Source: CAZUXE01 sp964624585
GTDB taxonomy: Bacteria > Hydrothermota > Tepidihabitantia > B3-TA06
Assembly (NCBI GenBank): GCA_964624585.1
Contig: CAZUXE010000013.1
Span: 1-53,552, forward strand
Length of the DNA: 53,552 nt
Reading direction: 5' to 3'
Part shown: positions 18,719-26,956 of the stretch, piece after piece
Position numbering within the stretch: position 1 is the first letter of the stretch
How the letters are laid out: the number at the start of each line of letters is the position of its first letter
Notes under the pieces: model-generated
What the model saw: the letters and a program-made list of their open reading frames with translations, nothing else
Told to the model about the DNA's origin: nothing
The model's database searches: none
Translations under genes and position numbers: made by a program

Positions 18719-19786
18719 TTAATTAACTAGCATCTCCTTCTTATGCTCATAATCAAAGTTAAATTTTGCAGCTACAGTACGCTTGGTCAATAATCTGGCT
18801 TCACCGTGAATTATCTCTAAAGTACAAAGCAGTTTACAGTAAATTGATTCATAGATATCGGCAGGCGACAGATAAGTTATATCATTAATATTATCACCAA
18901 ACAAAATTCCAGCTGCGTCGTACCATGCCGCGCAAACTATACCGGAACACTGCCATCTTCTTCTGTTACGGAAATAATTATTATTGTCAAATACTTTTCT
19001 TAAAATCATAGGTGTCTTTTGCATACCGTCAGATCTGAACAGATAGGAAATATTCGCACCGATATCATAGCGTTTACCGATTTCCCGCTTTGCAAATGCA
19101 ACCGCTCTTGCCCCCTCTTCAGCAGCTACCTCACGACCATTATGATGAAGAGGCCTGCCCCAAAAAAGACTAATATTGGGCTTACGCAAGAATATTCGCC
19201 ACAGATTATTAACTTCAACCTTTGGCCAACCTGCGTGTACAAATCTTCCGCCATGATCGTATATAATCATATGATAAAATGGACTTCTTGTGAGCAACTT
19301 AACTATTCCGCCAAATAGAATGGTTTCATCGGTTACATCGTCAGCCTTAACAAACACCAAGTCGCCAGTCTGAAGACTCATCCTTTTTTCGCCCAAAATA
19401 AGCTCATCACGGTATGAATCTATTTCCCGAATTTTAATTCGAGATGATGGCGCAATATTAGGATTGAACTTGCTCGGATGAGGACATACATCAACCCTAA
19501 CTCTGCTCATTCCCTCTCTCCACTCTCCTTCCAGTTTGAAGTCCGCCGGCCTGCCGGGAAGAAGCTTGCGATCACTCAAGTGAAAATCATCACGCAGAAG
19601 AAGCCTGTTTTCGGCAGAATATATGCTAACTCTAAGCTGCAAATGAGGAAGTGCGTAAGAAGTAATGTTCATTACTTTTCCTTTTACAATAAAGAAATCC
19701 CCGTCTTTTTCTAAAACAGGATTGCTAATCCGGCACGCCCTGGAATCCCACTGTTTTGCAATTGGAATGTGTTTTTGACGACTCAT
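18719..19786 (-). CDS. Fused FxLYD-like / YiiX-NlpC-type permuted papain protein
   Basis: A 355-residue cytoplasmic protein (no signal peptide) with two domains. Residues 1-115 are a beta domain with FFIVKGKVMN, LPHLQLRVSIY, FHLSDRKLLPG and FKLEGEW, the pattern of FxLYD/DUF3426-like domains. Residues 125-335 are a permuted papain-fold (YiiX/NlpC-P60) domain: TGDLVFV opening, candidate His172 in SPFYHMIIYD, FVHAGWPKVE and candidate Cys280 in WQCSGIVCAAW. Such enzymes cleave amide or ester bonds; the substrate is unknown. The frame opens at 19813, but the ATG at 19786 has AAGGAGG. Two further loci (20095-21164 and 23021-24015) encode the same two domains as separate, overlapping genes. Confidence 0.8.
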   Translation of the reverse strand: MSRQKHIPIAKQWDSRACRISNPVLEKDGDFFIVKGKVMNITSYALPHLQLRVSIYSAENRLLLRDDFHLSDRKLLPGRPADFKLEGEWREGMSRVRVDVCPHPSKFNPNIAPSSRIKIREIDSYRDELILGEKRMSLQTGDLVFVKADDVTDETILFGGIVKLLTRSPFYHMIIYDHGGRFVHAGWPKVEVNNLWRIFLRKPNISLFWGRPLHHNGREVAAEEGARAVAFAKREIGKRYDIGANISYLFRSDGMQKTPMILRKVFDNNNYFRNRRRWQCSGIVCAAWYDAAGILFGDNINDITYLSPADIYESIYCKLLCTLEIIHGEARLLTKRTVAAKFNFDYEHKKEMLVN

Positions 19787-19943
19787 GGTTCCTCCTTGGC
19801 AGCCTCCACCCATTGTTAAGTTTCGCTTCCAAGCTTGTCATCGTTATGCAACTTCTGTTACATACTTCTTTTACTGGAGGAATCCGACTCCCCCAGCGCC
19901 CATCCCACGGAACATTTATCGTGCATAAAGCTATCTTATATAT

Positions 19944-19971
19944 ATTGTAATTTAAGAAAAACCTTTGTCAA
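19944..19971 (-). promoter_or_regulatory. Promoter of the fused papain-like gene
   Basis: On the minus strand: consensus TTGACA (19966-19971), a 16-nt spacer and TACAAT (19944-19949), followed by a leader of about 150 nt. Confidence 0.75.
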
Positions 19972-20094
19972 GGCCGAAACGACTCTATAAGTGAAAACAA
20001 TACTTATGTTAAGTAATATATAGCTTTAGAGATTGTAAGCTTACGCACTTTAGGAGGATATTTTTGCCCTCCTCCGCTAAGTTGCTGTCAAAAA

Positions 20095-20790
20095 CTATTT
20101 TACGTAAAGATTGGCTTCGCCTTTTTCAATAATTAAGGTACAAACCGCGTCCACATATAATGAATCGTATATATCTGCTGGTGAAAGAAAATCTTTTTGT
20201 TTCATATCGTCAACCAATGCAAGGTTCGCACCATTCCACCATCCGGCAGAAGCTAATTCAGAACAAAACCATTCGTCGCGCCGAGAAAGCCAATTTCGAT
20301 TTTGAAACAATCTGTAAAGCTCTTCAGGCATACAAGGCAAACCATCGGCTCTAAACAAAAAACCCGCATTCGCAATCAAATCATAATGATCGCCTATCTG
20401 TTTTTCACAAAATTGTAAGGAATCAAGAGCTTCTTTAGCATTAACAGGAGTGTATACCATTTTGTCGTCCTCTTTTTTATGATGCTTAGGACGTACCCAA
20501 GTTAATGTTGCATCCTCTGCCTTAAGATACAAACACTGTAGATAGTTAGATTCAACAGTAGGCCAAGTCGCATGTACAACCCTGCCGGCTTCATCGTAGA
20601 ACATTGCGTGATGGTATGGATTATCGGTAACCAAACGTATAATAAGGCTAAAAATATTAATCATTGCACTGCCAGGGCCTGCATCAAGCACAATATCGCC
20701 GCGCTGGATTATTGCCTTTTTTGACCCCAACGAAAGCTCTTCTTGCCAATCATTTATCTTTGTAAATCGTATATCTGTAGGTTTAGCCAT
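20095..20790 (-). CDS. YiiX/NlpC-type permuted papain protein (split form 1)
   Basis: A 231-residue paralogue of the C-terminal half of the fused protein at 18719-19786. It keeps the opening RGDIVLDAG, candidate His61 in NPYHHAMFYD, the VVHATWPTVES strand, WVRPKHHK, GDHYDLIANAGFLFRADG and candidate Cys177 in EWFCSELASAGWW, then LSPADIYDSLY near the end. All proposed active-site residues are retained, so it should be an active hydrolase or acyltransferase of unknown substrate. There is no signal peptide. Its ATG shares a base with the stop of the upstream FxLYD-like gene (TAATG), so the two products are made together, probably one to one. Confidence 0.8.
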   Translation of the reverse strand: MAKPTDIRFTKINDWQEELSLGSKKAIIQRGDIVLDAGPGSAMINIFSLIIRLVTDNPYHHAMFYDEAGRVVHATWPTVESNYLQCLYLKAEDATLTWVRPKHHKKEDDKMVYTPVNAKEALDSLQFCEKQIGDHYDLIANAGFLFRADGLPCMPEELYRLFQNRNWLSRRDEWFCSELASAGWWNGANLALVDDMKQKDFLSPADIYDSLYVDAVCTLIIEKGEANLYVK

Positions 20791-21164
20791 TACTTATCTC
20801 CCTTTTTGCATCCGTCATAAGGTTTAACGTCAACACTGCACGATTCAATATGCTCATTCCACAATCCTTCAAGTTTGAAGAACATAAGCTCTCCTGGAGA
20901 AAGCGCCCTATCTGTAAGGTGCAGAATATCGCCGGAAGAAGACATACCTCTGTGCACAGGTCCTAAAACACCTGTTCTTATCTTCCGACCATGCTTATCA
21001 AGCAAATTCACATTGAGACGCAGCTGAGGAAGTACACACTCTAAGTCGCTATTTGCTGTTACCTTACCCGTGACAACAAAGTAATCACCGGCTTTTTTTA
21101 CTTCAACATCTGAGACTTTACAGCAGTTTTCATCCCAGGTTTCACAAAGTTTCATTGGATTCAT
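20790..21164 (-). CDS. Stand-alone FxLYD-like domain protein (split form 1)
   Basis: A 124-residue protein paralogous to the N-terminal half of the fused protein at 18719-19786: FVVTGKVTAN, LPQLRLNVNLLDKHG, LHLTDRALSPGE and FFKLEGLW occur in the same order. It carries an insertion of about 12 residues around VLGPVHRGMSSSGD. It has no signal peptide or catalytic motif, so a binding or chaperone role for the downstream papain-like enzyme is likely. An AGGAGG lies four nt before the ATG at 21164; a second in-frame ATG three codons later is possible. A weak promoter (TTGACT at 21219-21224, TAAGTT at 21197-21202) precedes it. Confidence 0.75.
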   Translation of the reverse strand: MNPMKLCETWDENCCKVSDVEVKKAGDYFVVTGKVTANSDLECVLPQLRLNVNLLDKHGRKIRTGVLGPVHRGMSSSGDILHLTDRALSPGELMFFKLEGLWNEHIESCSVDVKPYDGCKKGDK

Positions 21165-21285
21165 AAAACCTCCTGATGGTTTAAGGTTAGCATAAAAACT
21201 TACTTATATATACAAAAAAGTCAAGTTTTTTGAAAGGAAACTGCTAATAATCAAGAATATTGCTAACAATTAAGGTGGGGATAAG

Positions 21286-21329
21286 CTAGTCAGAACTTGA
21301 TCAAAAAGTAGTCAAAAGTTACTCAAACC
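21286..21329 (+). repeat. 11-bp tandem array, family A (four units)
   Basis: CTAGTCAGAAC, TTGATCAAAAA, GTAGTCAAAAG and TTACTCAAACC are contiguous and run directly into a CTCAAACC-TTT-GGTTTGAG hairpin. The preceding ATAAG matches the other arrays. It lies about 60 bp upstream of the predicted -35 box of the gene at 21164. Confidence 0.8.
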
Positions 21330-21551
21330 TTTGGTTTGAGTTTAGGAGTTTGCTTAACAAACTCCACCCTTNNNNNNNNNNNNNNNNNNNNNNNNNNNNN
21401 NNNNNNNNNNNNNNNNNNNNNNNNNNNNNNNNNNNNNNNNNNNNNNNNNNNNNNNNNNNNNNNNNNNNNNNTTTGAGTTTAGGAGTTTGCTTAACAAACT
21501 CCACCCTTGCACCATATGAGATATCTAAGGTTCTCAAACCTTTGGTTTGAG
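21322..21551. repeat. Interrupted 74-bp tandem hairpin repeat spanning a gap
   Basis: Hairpin A (CTCAAACC-TTT-GGTTTGAG) occurs at 21322-21340 and 21533-21551. Hairpin B (GGAGTTTG-CTTAA-CAAACTCC) occurs at 21345-21365 and 21482-21502. On the right side TTTGAG recurs after 74 nt, giving a unit of hairpin B, about 30 nt of unique-looking sequence and hairpin A. The 37 nt ending ACCCTT just left of the N run is identical to the 37 nt just right of it, so the array extends into the gap by an unknown number of units. Confidence 0.8.
21372..21471. other. Assembly gap (100 N)
   Basis: Exactly 100 undetermined bases, the usual placeholder for a scaffold join of unknown length. The flanks are identical for 37 nt, so the break was probably caused by a tandem repeat. 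Confidence 0.98.
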
Positions 21552-21814
21552 TTTAAGTATTCTCTGGAATGGAAATCTGGAATTGTAACACATTTTGTAG
21601 ACTACAAGCTGCCAAGCCTCTAGCTGGATGAAAGAAAGGTTTTAATATTGATTAGTTCCCTTTGTGCTATTTGTGCTTGATTCAATCGGTAAAGTCTGCA
21701 AAATACGCCTGAAACAACACTTACAAGAGAGAAAACGGACTAGCTAGGTATTAGATACAAGATGTTTAAGAAAGGACGGGCTATACTTCTAAAACCAAAA
21801 CTTCACTTGTAACT
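21552..21814. other. Intergenic, nothing recognised
   Basis: About 260 nt between the hairpin repeat and the TPR gene. I see no coding frame, terminator with a T run, or RNA gene. Confidence 0.5.
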
Positions 21815-22912
21815 TTACATCCCTTTAGGTGGCTGACCTACAATTTCAATAAACCTCTTGCGGTACTTACCCTTATACAAGGGCGCAAAATAAGAGTTTT
21901 CCCATACGCGGATAGAATCAAAAGCCTTGCCTTTAAATTTTCTATAGTTTTTTAAATCCTCTAACGCCTTATCAAATTTATCTAATTGAACCTGCAGCAT
22001 AGCACGGTTATAATACGCATTAGCCAAATCAGGCTTTAGGATAATTGCCGTATTAAATACCTTAAAAGCCTCGTCGTAACGCTCAAATTCAAGTAAAACA
22101 GCTCCTTTATTGTAATACGCTTCGGCATCATCAGGCCTTAAGCGTATTACCTTATTATAGGCCTTCAAGGCTTCTTCTGGACGACCAAGTTTAGCTAAAA
22201 TAACACCCTTATTGTTATACGCATTAACAAAATCAGGTCTTAAGCGTATTGCCTTATTGTAGGCCTTCAAGGCTTCCTCTAGACGACCAAGATTACCTAA
22301 GGCAATACCTTTATTGTAATACGCATCTGCATCATCACGCTTTAATTGAATGGCCTTCTGGTATGCCTTCAAAGCTTCTTCATTACGACCAAGATTACCT
22401 AAAACAATGCCTTTATTATAATACACATCAGCAAAATCAGGTTTTAAGCGTATTGCCTTATTATAGGCCTTCAAAGCTTCTTCATTACGACCAAGATTAC
22501 CTAAAACAACACCTTTGCTATAATAGGCCTCAACATAATTAGGCTTTAAGCGTATTGCTTCATCAAATGCCTTCAAAGCTTTTTCTAAATGACCAAGTAT
22601 TGCTAAAACTAATCCTTTACTAAGGTAGGCGTCAGCAAAATCAGGTTTTAAGCGTATCGCTTCATCAAACGCCTTCAGAGCTTCATCATACAGCTGATAT
22701 GCTGCTAAAACTACAGCTTGATTATAATAATCTATATAGGTTTTAGTGTCTTTATTCTCTTTTTTAGAAAGATTACTATACCCTCTATCTGCAAATTTCA
22801 CTTCAATACTTTCTTTTTCAAGTTGATAATTCTCTATAAGTTTAGTAAAATCAAGCGATTGTGGAAGCAAAAAAGATGTAAAAACAAATAAAAATAAAAT
22901 CGATTTTTTCAT
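21815..22912 (-). CDS. Exported TPR-repeat protein
   Basis: A 365-residue protein with a signal peptide (about 1-17, ending LLPQSL) and about eight consecutive 34-residue TPR units from residue 65 to 335, with consensus AYYNKGIVLGNLGR.EEALKAYNKAIRLKPD. The corresponding 102-bp DNA units are strikingly alike, which points to recent repeat expansion. It probably acts as a periplasmic protein-binding scaffold. It sits between two copies of the FxLYD/papain-like pairs but has its own promoter. The -10 box ends six nt before the ATG and there is no Shine-Dalgarno sequence, so the mRNA is predicted to be leaderless. Confidence 0.85.
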   Translation of the reverse strand: MKKSILFLFVFTSFLLPQSLDFTKLIENYQLEKESIEVKFADRGYSNLSKKENKDTKTYIDYYNQAVVLAAYQLYDEALKAFDEAIRLKPDFADAYLSKGLVLAILGHLEKALKAFDEAIRLKPNYVEAYYSKGVVLGNLGRNEEALKAYNKAIRLKPDFADVYYNKGIVLGNLGRNEEALKAYQKAIQLKRDDADAYYNKGIALGNLGRLEEALKAYNKAIRLRPDFVNAYNNKGVILAKLGRPEEALKAYNKVIRLRPDDAEAYYNKGAVLLEFERYDEAFKVFNTAIILKPDLANAYYNRAMLQVQLDKFDKALEDLKNYRKFKGKAFDSIRVWENSYFAPLYKGKYRKRFIEIVGQPPKGM

Positions 22913-22918
22913 GTAAAC

Positions 22919-22946
22919 ATAATACGCAGGGATAGACTTTTGTCAA
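22919..22946 (-). promoter_or_regulatory. Leaderless-type promoter of the TPR gene
   Basis: On the minus strand: TTGACA (22941-22946), a 16-nt spacer, TATTAT (22919-22924), then GTTTAC and the ATG at 22912. With normal initiation 6-7 nt after the -10 box, transcription starts at or next to the A of the ATG. Confidence 0.8.
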
Positions 22947-23020
22947 TCACACTGCAAGAAAATAAGTTTAGGTTGCTATAATGGCAATATCGCGTAACAA
23001 AGGCTGTAATATAAATAAGA

Positions 23021-23701
23021 TCATTTGGTAAGAAGCTTGGGCTTTCCATCCTTAATTTTCAAGGTACAGACTAAATCTTGGTAAATGGAGTCGTAAATAT
23101 CAGCTGGCGAAAGATAGGTTTTTGTTTTCATATCTTTAACAAAAGTAACCTTTGCAGCTTCGTACCAGGCTGCTCCAACAAGTTCCGAACAATGCCACTT
23201 TTCTTTATCTTGTAACCAGTTGCGGTCTTGAAATATCTTGTGTATAATCGGCGGTATCTCAGAAAGACCGTCAGCTCGAAGAACAAACGACAAATTCGCC
23301 AGTACATCGTATGATTTACCAATTTGATCTTCCACAAAATCAATAGCCCTTCTTGTTTCCTCCTCGGTTACCGCTCTACCATCAGGATGCTTAGGACGTA
23401 CCCAAGTAAGAATAACATTCTCTTTTTTCAAATAGAATGAACGCAAATCGCGCGATTCAACCTTGGGCCATCCTGCATGTACAAAACGCCATGCGTGATC
23501 GTAAAGCGCCGCGTGATAATATGGGTTGTTAGTTACAAGAATAACCGCAGAACCAAAAACCCCAGTAATATCGGTAATATTTTCTCCGGCAACAAACATA
23601 ATATCGCCTCGTTGAATGATAGCCCTTTTGCCTCCAATACGAAGTTCATCTTGCCACTCGTTAATCTCCCGAAGCTCAGGCCTAAGACGCCACAAAGCCA
23701 T
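23021..23701 (-). CDS. YiiX/NlpC-type permuted papain protein (split form 2)
   Basis: A 226-residue paralogue of the product of 20095-20790 and of the C-terminal half of the 18719 gene. Motifs in order: QRGDIMFVAGE, candidate His63 in NPYYHAALYD, FVHAGWPKVES, WVRPKHPDGR, GKSYDVLANLSFVLRADG, candidate Cys171 in KWHCSELVGAAW and YLSPADIYDSIY. The FVHAGWPKVE and HPDGR segments are closer to the fused protein than to split form 1. There is no signal peptide. The start ATG overlaps the stop of the FxLYD-like gene (TGATG). Predicted intact hydrolase; substrate unknown. Confidence 0.8.
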   Translation of the reverse strand: MALWRLRPELREINEWQDELRIGGKRAIIQRGDIMFVAGENITDITGVFGSAVILVTNNPYYHAALYDHAWRFVHAGWPKVESRDLRSFYLKKENVILTWVRPKHPDGRAVTEEETRRAIDFVEDQIGKSYDVLANLSFVLRADGLSEIPPIIHKIFQDRNWLQDKEKWHCSELVGAAWYEAAKVTFVKDMKTKTYLSPADIYDSIYQDLVCTLKIKDGKPKLLTK

Positions 23702-24015
23702 CAGTTACTCTCCTTTTTGCAAGGGAATACACTTACCTTGACTCTCTTCATCCCCCTCTTCCATTCCCCTTCCATTTTGAACAAACAGCTTTCATTAGGC
23801 TTAAGTTGTCTATCTGTAATATGAAAAATATCTTCCATTATCTTTTTCCCTCGAAGATTGTAGATACCAAGACGGAGCTGTAAATGCGGCAGGGTGCATT
23901 TAAGACGATTGGTTACCTTTCCGGTAACTTTGAAAAAATCTCCAAGTCGTTGTAGCAAAACATCATCTATTCTACATGCGTCCTCATCCCAATTAATACA
24001 CATTCTGGAACCCAT
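23701..24015 (-). CDS. Stand-alone FxLYD-like domain protein (split form 2)
   Basis: A 104-residue protein equivalent to residues 1-104 of the fused 18719 product: FFKVTGKVTN, LPHLQLRLGIYNLRG, FHITDRQLKPNE, FKMEGEWKRGMKRVKVSV. The frame is open to 24054, but the ATG at 24015 has an AGGAGG four nt ahead and is the right start by comparison with the paralogues. It is coupled to the papain-like gene at 23701. Conserved residues are structural rather than catalytic, so an accessory or substrate-binding role is inferred. Confidence 0.75.
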   Translation of the reverse strand: MGSRMCINWDEDACRIDDVLLQRLGDFFKVTGKVTNRLKCTLPHLQLRLGIYNLRGKKIMEDIFHITDRQLKPNESCLFKMEGEWKRGMKRVKVSVFPCKKESN

Positions 24016-24045
24016 ATTTCCTCCTGACCTAAAGATTACATTTCT

Positions 24046-24073
24046 ATGATACAAAAAAAATCATAGCCGTCAA
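24046..24073 (-). promoter_or_regulatory. Promoter of split pair 2
   Basis: On the minus strand: TTGACG (24068-24073), a 16-nt spacer and TATCAT (24046-24051), about 30 nt before the start codon, leaving room for the AGGAGG site. Confidence 0.75.
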
Positions 24074-24188
24074 GTCCTACAAACGGATTTTAGCCCAGCA
24101 GATGTTATTTGCAAAAGCTAAGTAGAACAAAATGTTGACGGGCAATAAAAACTACAGTTTCTGCTTCTTTCATTATAGTAATGACTAG

Positions 24189-24773
24189 TTACTGGCTTTC
24201 ATTTATGATATTAGTAGAATCAGCTTCATTTGCAGCCTGCAACTCCATAAGTCCTTTTTTTAGCTTTGCCCTATCGTCGGAAAAAGTGACGTATTCAAAA
24301 AGTAGATAGGAATTTTCAGGATCAACTATGTGAGGATAGACTGTCAAAATTGCCCGTACCTTGTCTTCACCAAAGGAAATTTCTTCTATCATTTGCCCCA
24401 CTTGCACTACCCGAAACCAGTTTGAGTGAACAAATTCAGCAATCATATCAACCCTAGCGTCGCTGAATGAGGCATCCTTCAAAGCTAAAATAAATTCCTG
24501 AAGGTCTCCCTCACGTATCGGTTTCGGCAAGCTGTCTTTTTCAGAAACTAAAAGGCGCATCCGCTCAGCGCTTTCATATATTCTATCAATATCTGCTGTC
24601 AATTTTCTTCGCAAAGCGCGGTTGCCAACCTTCAAAACCTGTTTCATCAATTCATCAGCGCTGCGTTCAATATGAGATATCTCTCTACTAAGTGCAATCT
24701 GATTAACTTCTGCGAACAAAGAAAAACAAGTTGGCAATAGGAATAAAGATAGCCAAATTAAATTAGGCTTCAT
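24189..24773 (-). CDS. Small exported protein, unknown
   Basis: A 194-residue protein with a signal peptide (MKPNLIWLSLFLLPTCFSLFA). The mature part is mostly helical and acidic, with no recognised domain. The frame is open to 24929, but that extension covers the probable promoter (TTGACT at 24855-24860, TATAAA at 24834-24839), and the ATG at 24773 has a GGAGG and starts the signal peptide. A cysteine inside the hydrophobic stretch (LLPTC) could be a lipobox, but the residues after it favour signal peptidase I cleavage. Probably periplasmic. Confidence 0.65.
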   Translation of the reverse strand: MKPNLIWLSLFLLPTCFSLFAEVNQIALSREISHIERSADELMKQVLKVGNRALRRKLTADIDRIYESAERMRLLVSEKDSLPKPIREGDLQEFILALKDASFSDARVDMIAEFVHSNWFRVVQVGQMIEEISFGEDKVRAILTVYPHIVDPENSYLLFEYVTFSDDRAKLKKGLMELQAANEADSTNIINESQ

Positions 24774-24987
24774 ATCTACCTCCGTGTAAGAATTCAAAAA
24801 CCTCCTGTACTCCAAAATTAATCTGCTAATTAGTTTATACAACCCACACTTAAAAGTCAACTCTAGCCTCATCATCTTCCTTTTAGAATATATGAATACG
24901 ATAGAAGGCTTTATTAGAAATGGTCTCAAGAACTTGAGAGAGCTTCAAGAACTTTCCTCAGATAAGAAGATAAGGAGACAAACAAAC

Positions 24988-25015
24988 TTGACTTAACGAA
25001 AACTCAGGGTAGTAT
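24988..25015 (+). promoter_or_regulatory. Leaderless-type promoter of the gene at 25021
   Basis: TTGACT (24988-24993), a 16-nt spacer, TAGTAT (25010-25015), then five nt (GAATT) and the ATG at 25021. No Shine-Dalgarno sequence fits between them. Confidence 0.75.
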
Positions 25016-25020
25016 GAATT

Positions 25021-25590
25021 ATGAAAAGACTTTTTTTACTGCTATGGATTGCGGGTCTATTAAGTACATTGCCTGCAGCCGAAGTTGATCCGCGTGAAGG
25101 CGCTGGCGGAATTATCCCTGGAAAAGAGTTTTCCTATGCCATTGGCGCCCCAAAAGGCTGGATTTTTGACGCCGAACTGGCTCCATATATTGGAGTAAAC
25201 GTTGTAATTTATCCGGTAGGAACAACTCTTTCCAAAGCCCCAGCATGGATTATCGCAAATTCTTTTTCTCTACAAGGCAAAATCATTTCCCAATGGATTA
25301 AGGATGACATCACAAAACTTGAAACCGATTTTCCCGGTATAAAGGTCTCAAATCACAAAAACCTGATAACTGCCGATTCACTCTATGCTATAGTAAAGAG
25401 TATCGCGCCAGGGAAAAGCTCCTACGAATTGTATGAACGCTCAGCCTACATAAAGATTGCAAATCGTGTTGTTGTAATTTCTTTATCATCCAACAATGCA
25501 AAAGACTACAACAAATCAATAGACGCCTTTGAGTACGTTGTCAGCAATTTTATGAGAGTAACCAAAGATATGGTTAAAGAAAAGAAATAG
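25021..25590 (+). CDS. Exported protein, unknown (DUF1795/PsbP-like fold possible)
   Basis: A 189-residue protein with a signal peptide (MKRLFLLLWIAGLLSTLPAA). The mature part begins with FSYAIGAPKGWIFDAE, followed by alternating strands and helices and a final YNKSIDAFEYVVSNF helix. This order resembles the PsbP/DUF1795-like fold of small periplasmic proteins, but no diagnostic motif is present. It is transcribed alone, divergent from 24189-24773, and its predicted mRNA has no leader. An assembly gap begins 13 nt after the stop, so the 3' context is unknown. Confidence 0.65.
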   Translation: MKRLFLLLWIAGLLSTLPAAEVDPREGAGGIIPGKEFSYAIGAPKGWIFDAELAPYIGVNVVIYPVGTTLSKAPAWIIANSFSLQGKIISQWIKDDITKLETDFPGIKVSNHKNLITADSLYAIVKSIAPGKSSYELYERSAYIKIANRVVVISLSSNNAKDYNKSIDAFEYVVSNFMRVTKDMVKEKK

Positions 25591-25603
25591 ATTTATTGTT
25601 TTA

Positions 25604-25703
25604 NNNNNNNNNNNNNNNNNNNNNNNNNNNNNNNNNNNNNNNNNNNNNNNNNNNNNNNNNNNNNNNNNNNNNNNNNNNNNNNNNNNNNNNNNNNNNNNNN
25701 NNN
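25604..25703. other. Assembly gap (100 N)
   Basis: Exactly 100 undetermined bases. Only TTTTA is shared between the ends, so the true distance is unknown and genes could be missing. Confidence 0.98.
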
Positions 25704-25795
25704 TTTTATCATGTATAGCAAATCTCATTATTGCTTTGAATAAATAGACCATCTGTAAATTAAGTAACAGCATAGAACGTTTGGTTTTACTCGAA

Positions 25796-26956
25796 CTAGT
25801 ATGGATTTAACAGAAACGCAAGTAAGAAAAGCGCCGCACCCACAGCTTGCAGTATCTTGAGTGTTCTTAACTTATTTTTCTTGAGCCAATGCCAACTCCA
25901 GGTAAAAAGAACGGTAAAGGAAGCAACTTCCAGAAATGACTTCAAAAGACTGCCAAATCCAAGTTGATGGCCAATAAGCTGAGCATGTCCTTTTCCTAAA
26001 ACAGATCCGTATACCAAAAGTAGATGTGTTACATAAACAATTAAAGATTCTTCACTTAAGAAAAACGCCTTGCGAATCTTTTTAGGCAACCCCCATCTTT
26101 CCAAATACCAACAAAACCCCATAAATGAAGTAATAACCCCAACTCTGGCAAGCATTTGATCAGGTCTATACGACTGGGCGTATATAAAATTCCACTTCAT
26201 AAACACCGAGATAGCGATTGCTGATGCAAGGAGTAGCAAACCGCTAACAATCATTAAATTCATAAGCTTGCGTTCATCTTTAATTATACCTGAATCCGGG
26301 AAAAGCGTTCCTAAAGCAGCCCCAAGAAACATATAACCCCACCATGGAATAATCACAAACTGGGACTTATACTGAGTAGATATCCATGAAACAAGAGGGA
26401 CAGGGCCTGATATCTGCATAGAACGAATTACAGGAGCAAACGCCATTATCGCTACAGCCAAAGGTAATACTACCCACAGCACACGCCTGGGTTTTCGCGC
26501 TAACATACATATGAAATGAAGCAAAATAAGACCAAGGGCTATAACATGAAGAATATCTACAGAAAACAACTTAGCCATAACATCAGCATCCCACATACGA
26601 ATTGTTTTAGATAAGCTAAAAAAAGGAAGCCTTAAAGCGATACCGATAATGAGAAAATAAACATAACGGCGTAATCTATGCCATGTTCTTTTGCCAAACT
26701 GCGTGTACTCATCCCAACGACGACGAGTAACTATCATAAAAATCATGCCTGCGCCAAATAAAAACAAAGACGCCGTAAATTTGTGAACAGATTCGTGAGC
26801 CTTCCAGATAAATGATTTTGTATACTGCGAACCGACAAGCGCACGAAACACGTGTCCCTGAACCATAAGAAAAAGCGCAACTAACCGGTAGAAATCAATA
26901 AATAGAAGCCTTTCGGCGGGTTTGCGCAACTCAATAAAGGAAGGGATTGTATTCAC
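25796..26956 (-). CDS. Integral membrane acyltransferase-like protein (DUF1624/HGSNAT-like)
   Basis: A 386-residue inner-membrane protein with about ten hydrophobic helices. The N-terminus has LLFIDFYRLVALFLMVQGHVFRAL, the arrangement typical of DUF1624/heparan-alpha-glucosaminide acetyltransferase-like and acyltransferase-3 relatives, where a His in the first helix is needed for transferring acyl groups across the membrane. The acceptor is unknown; a cell-surface glycan is plausible. The start is GTG, overlapping the previous stop as GTGA, so it is coupled to the small membrane gene upstream. Confidence 0.75.
   Translation of the reverse strand: MNTIPSFIELRKPAERLLFIDFYRLVALFLMVQGHVFRALVGSQYTKSFIWKAHESVHKFTASLFLFGAGMIFMIVTRRRWDEYTQFGKRTWHRLRRYVYFLIIGIALRLPFFSLSKTIRMWDADVMAKLFSVDILHVIALGLILLHFICMLARKPRRVLWVVLPLAVAIMAFAPVIRSMQISGPVPLVSWISTQYKSQFVIIPWWGYMFLGAALGTLFPDSGIIKDERKLMNLMIVSGLLLLASAIAISVFMKWNFIYAQSYRPDQMLARVGVITSFMGFCWYLERWGLPKKIRKAFFLSEESLIVYVTHLLLVYGSVLGKGHAQLIGHQLGFGSLLKSFLEVASFTVLFTWSWHWLKKNKLRTLKILQAVGAALFLLAFLLNPY

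Noticed and set aside
21335..21551. Possible CRISPR array at the assembly gap (37-bp partly palindromic repeat, about 37-nt spacer)
   Set aside because: The would-be spacer contains hairpin A, which also precedes the left copy, so the sequence between copies is itself repeated. This is a 74-bp tandem hairpin repeat, and no cas gene is near.
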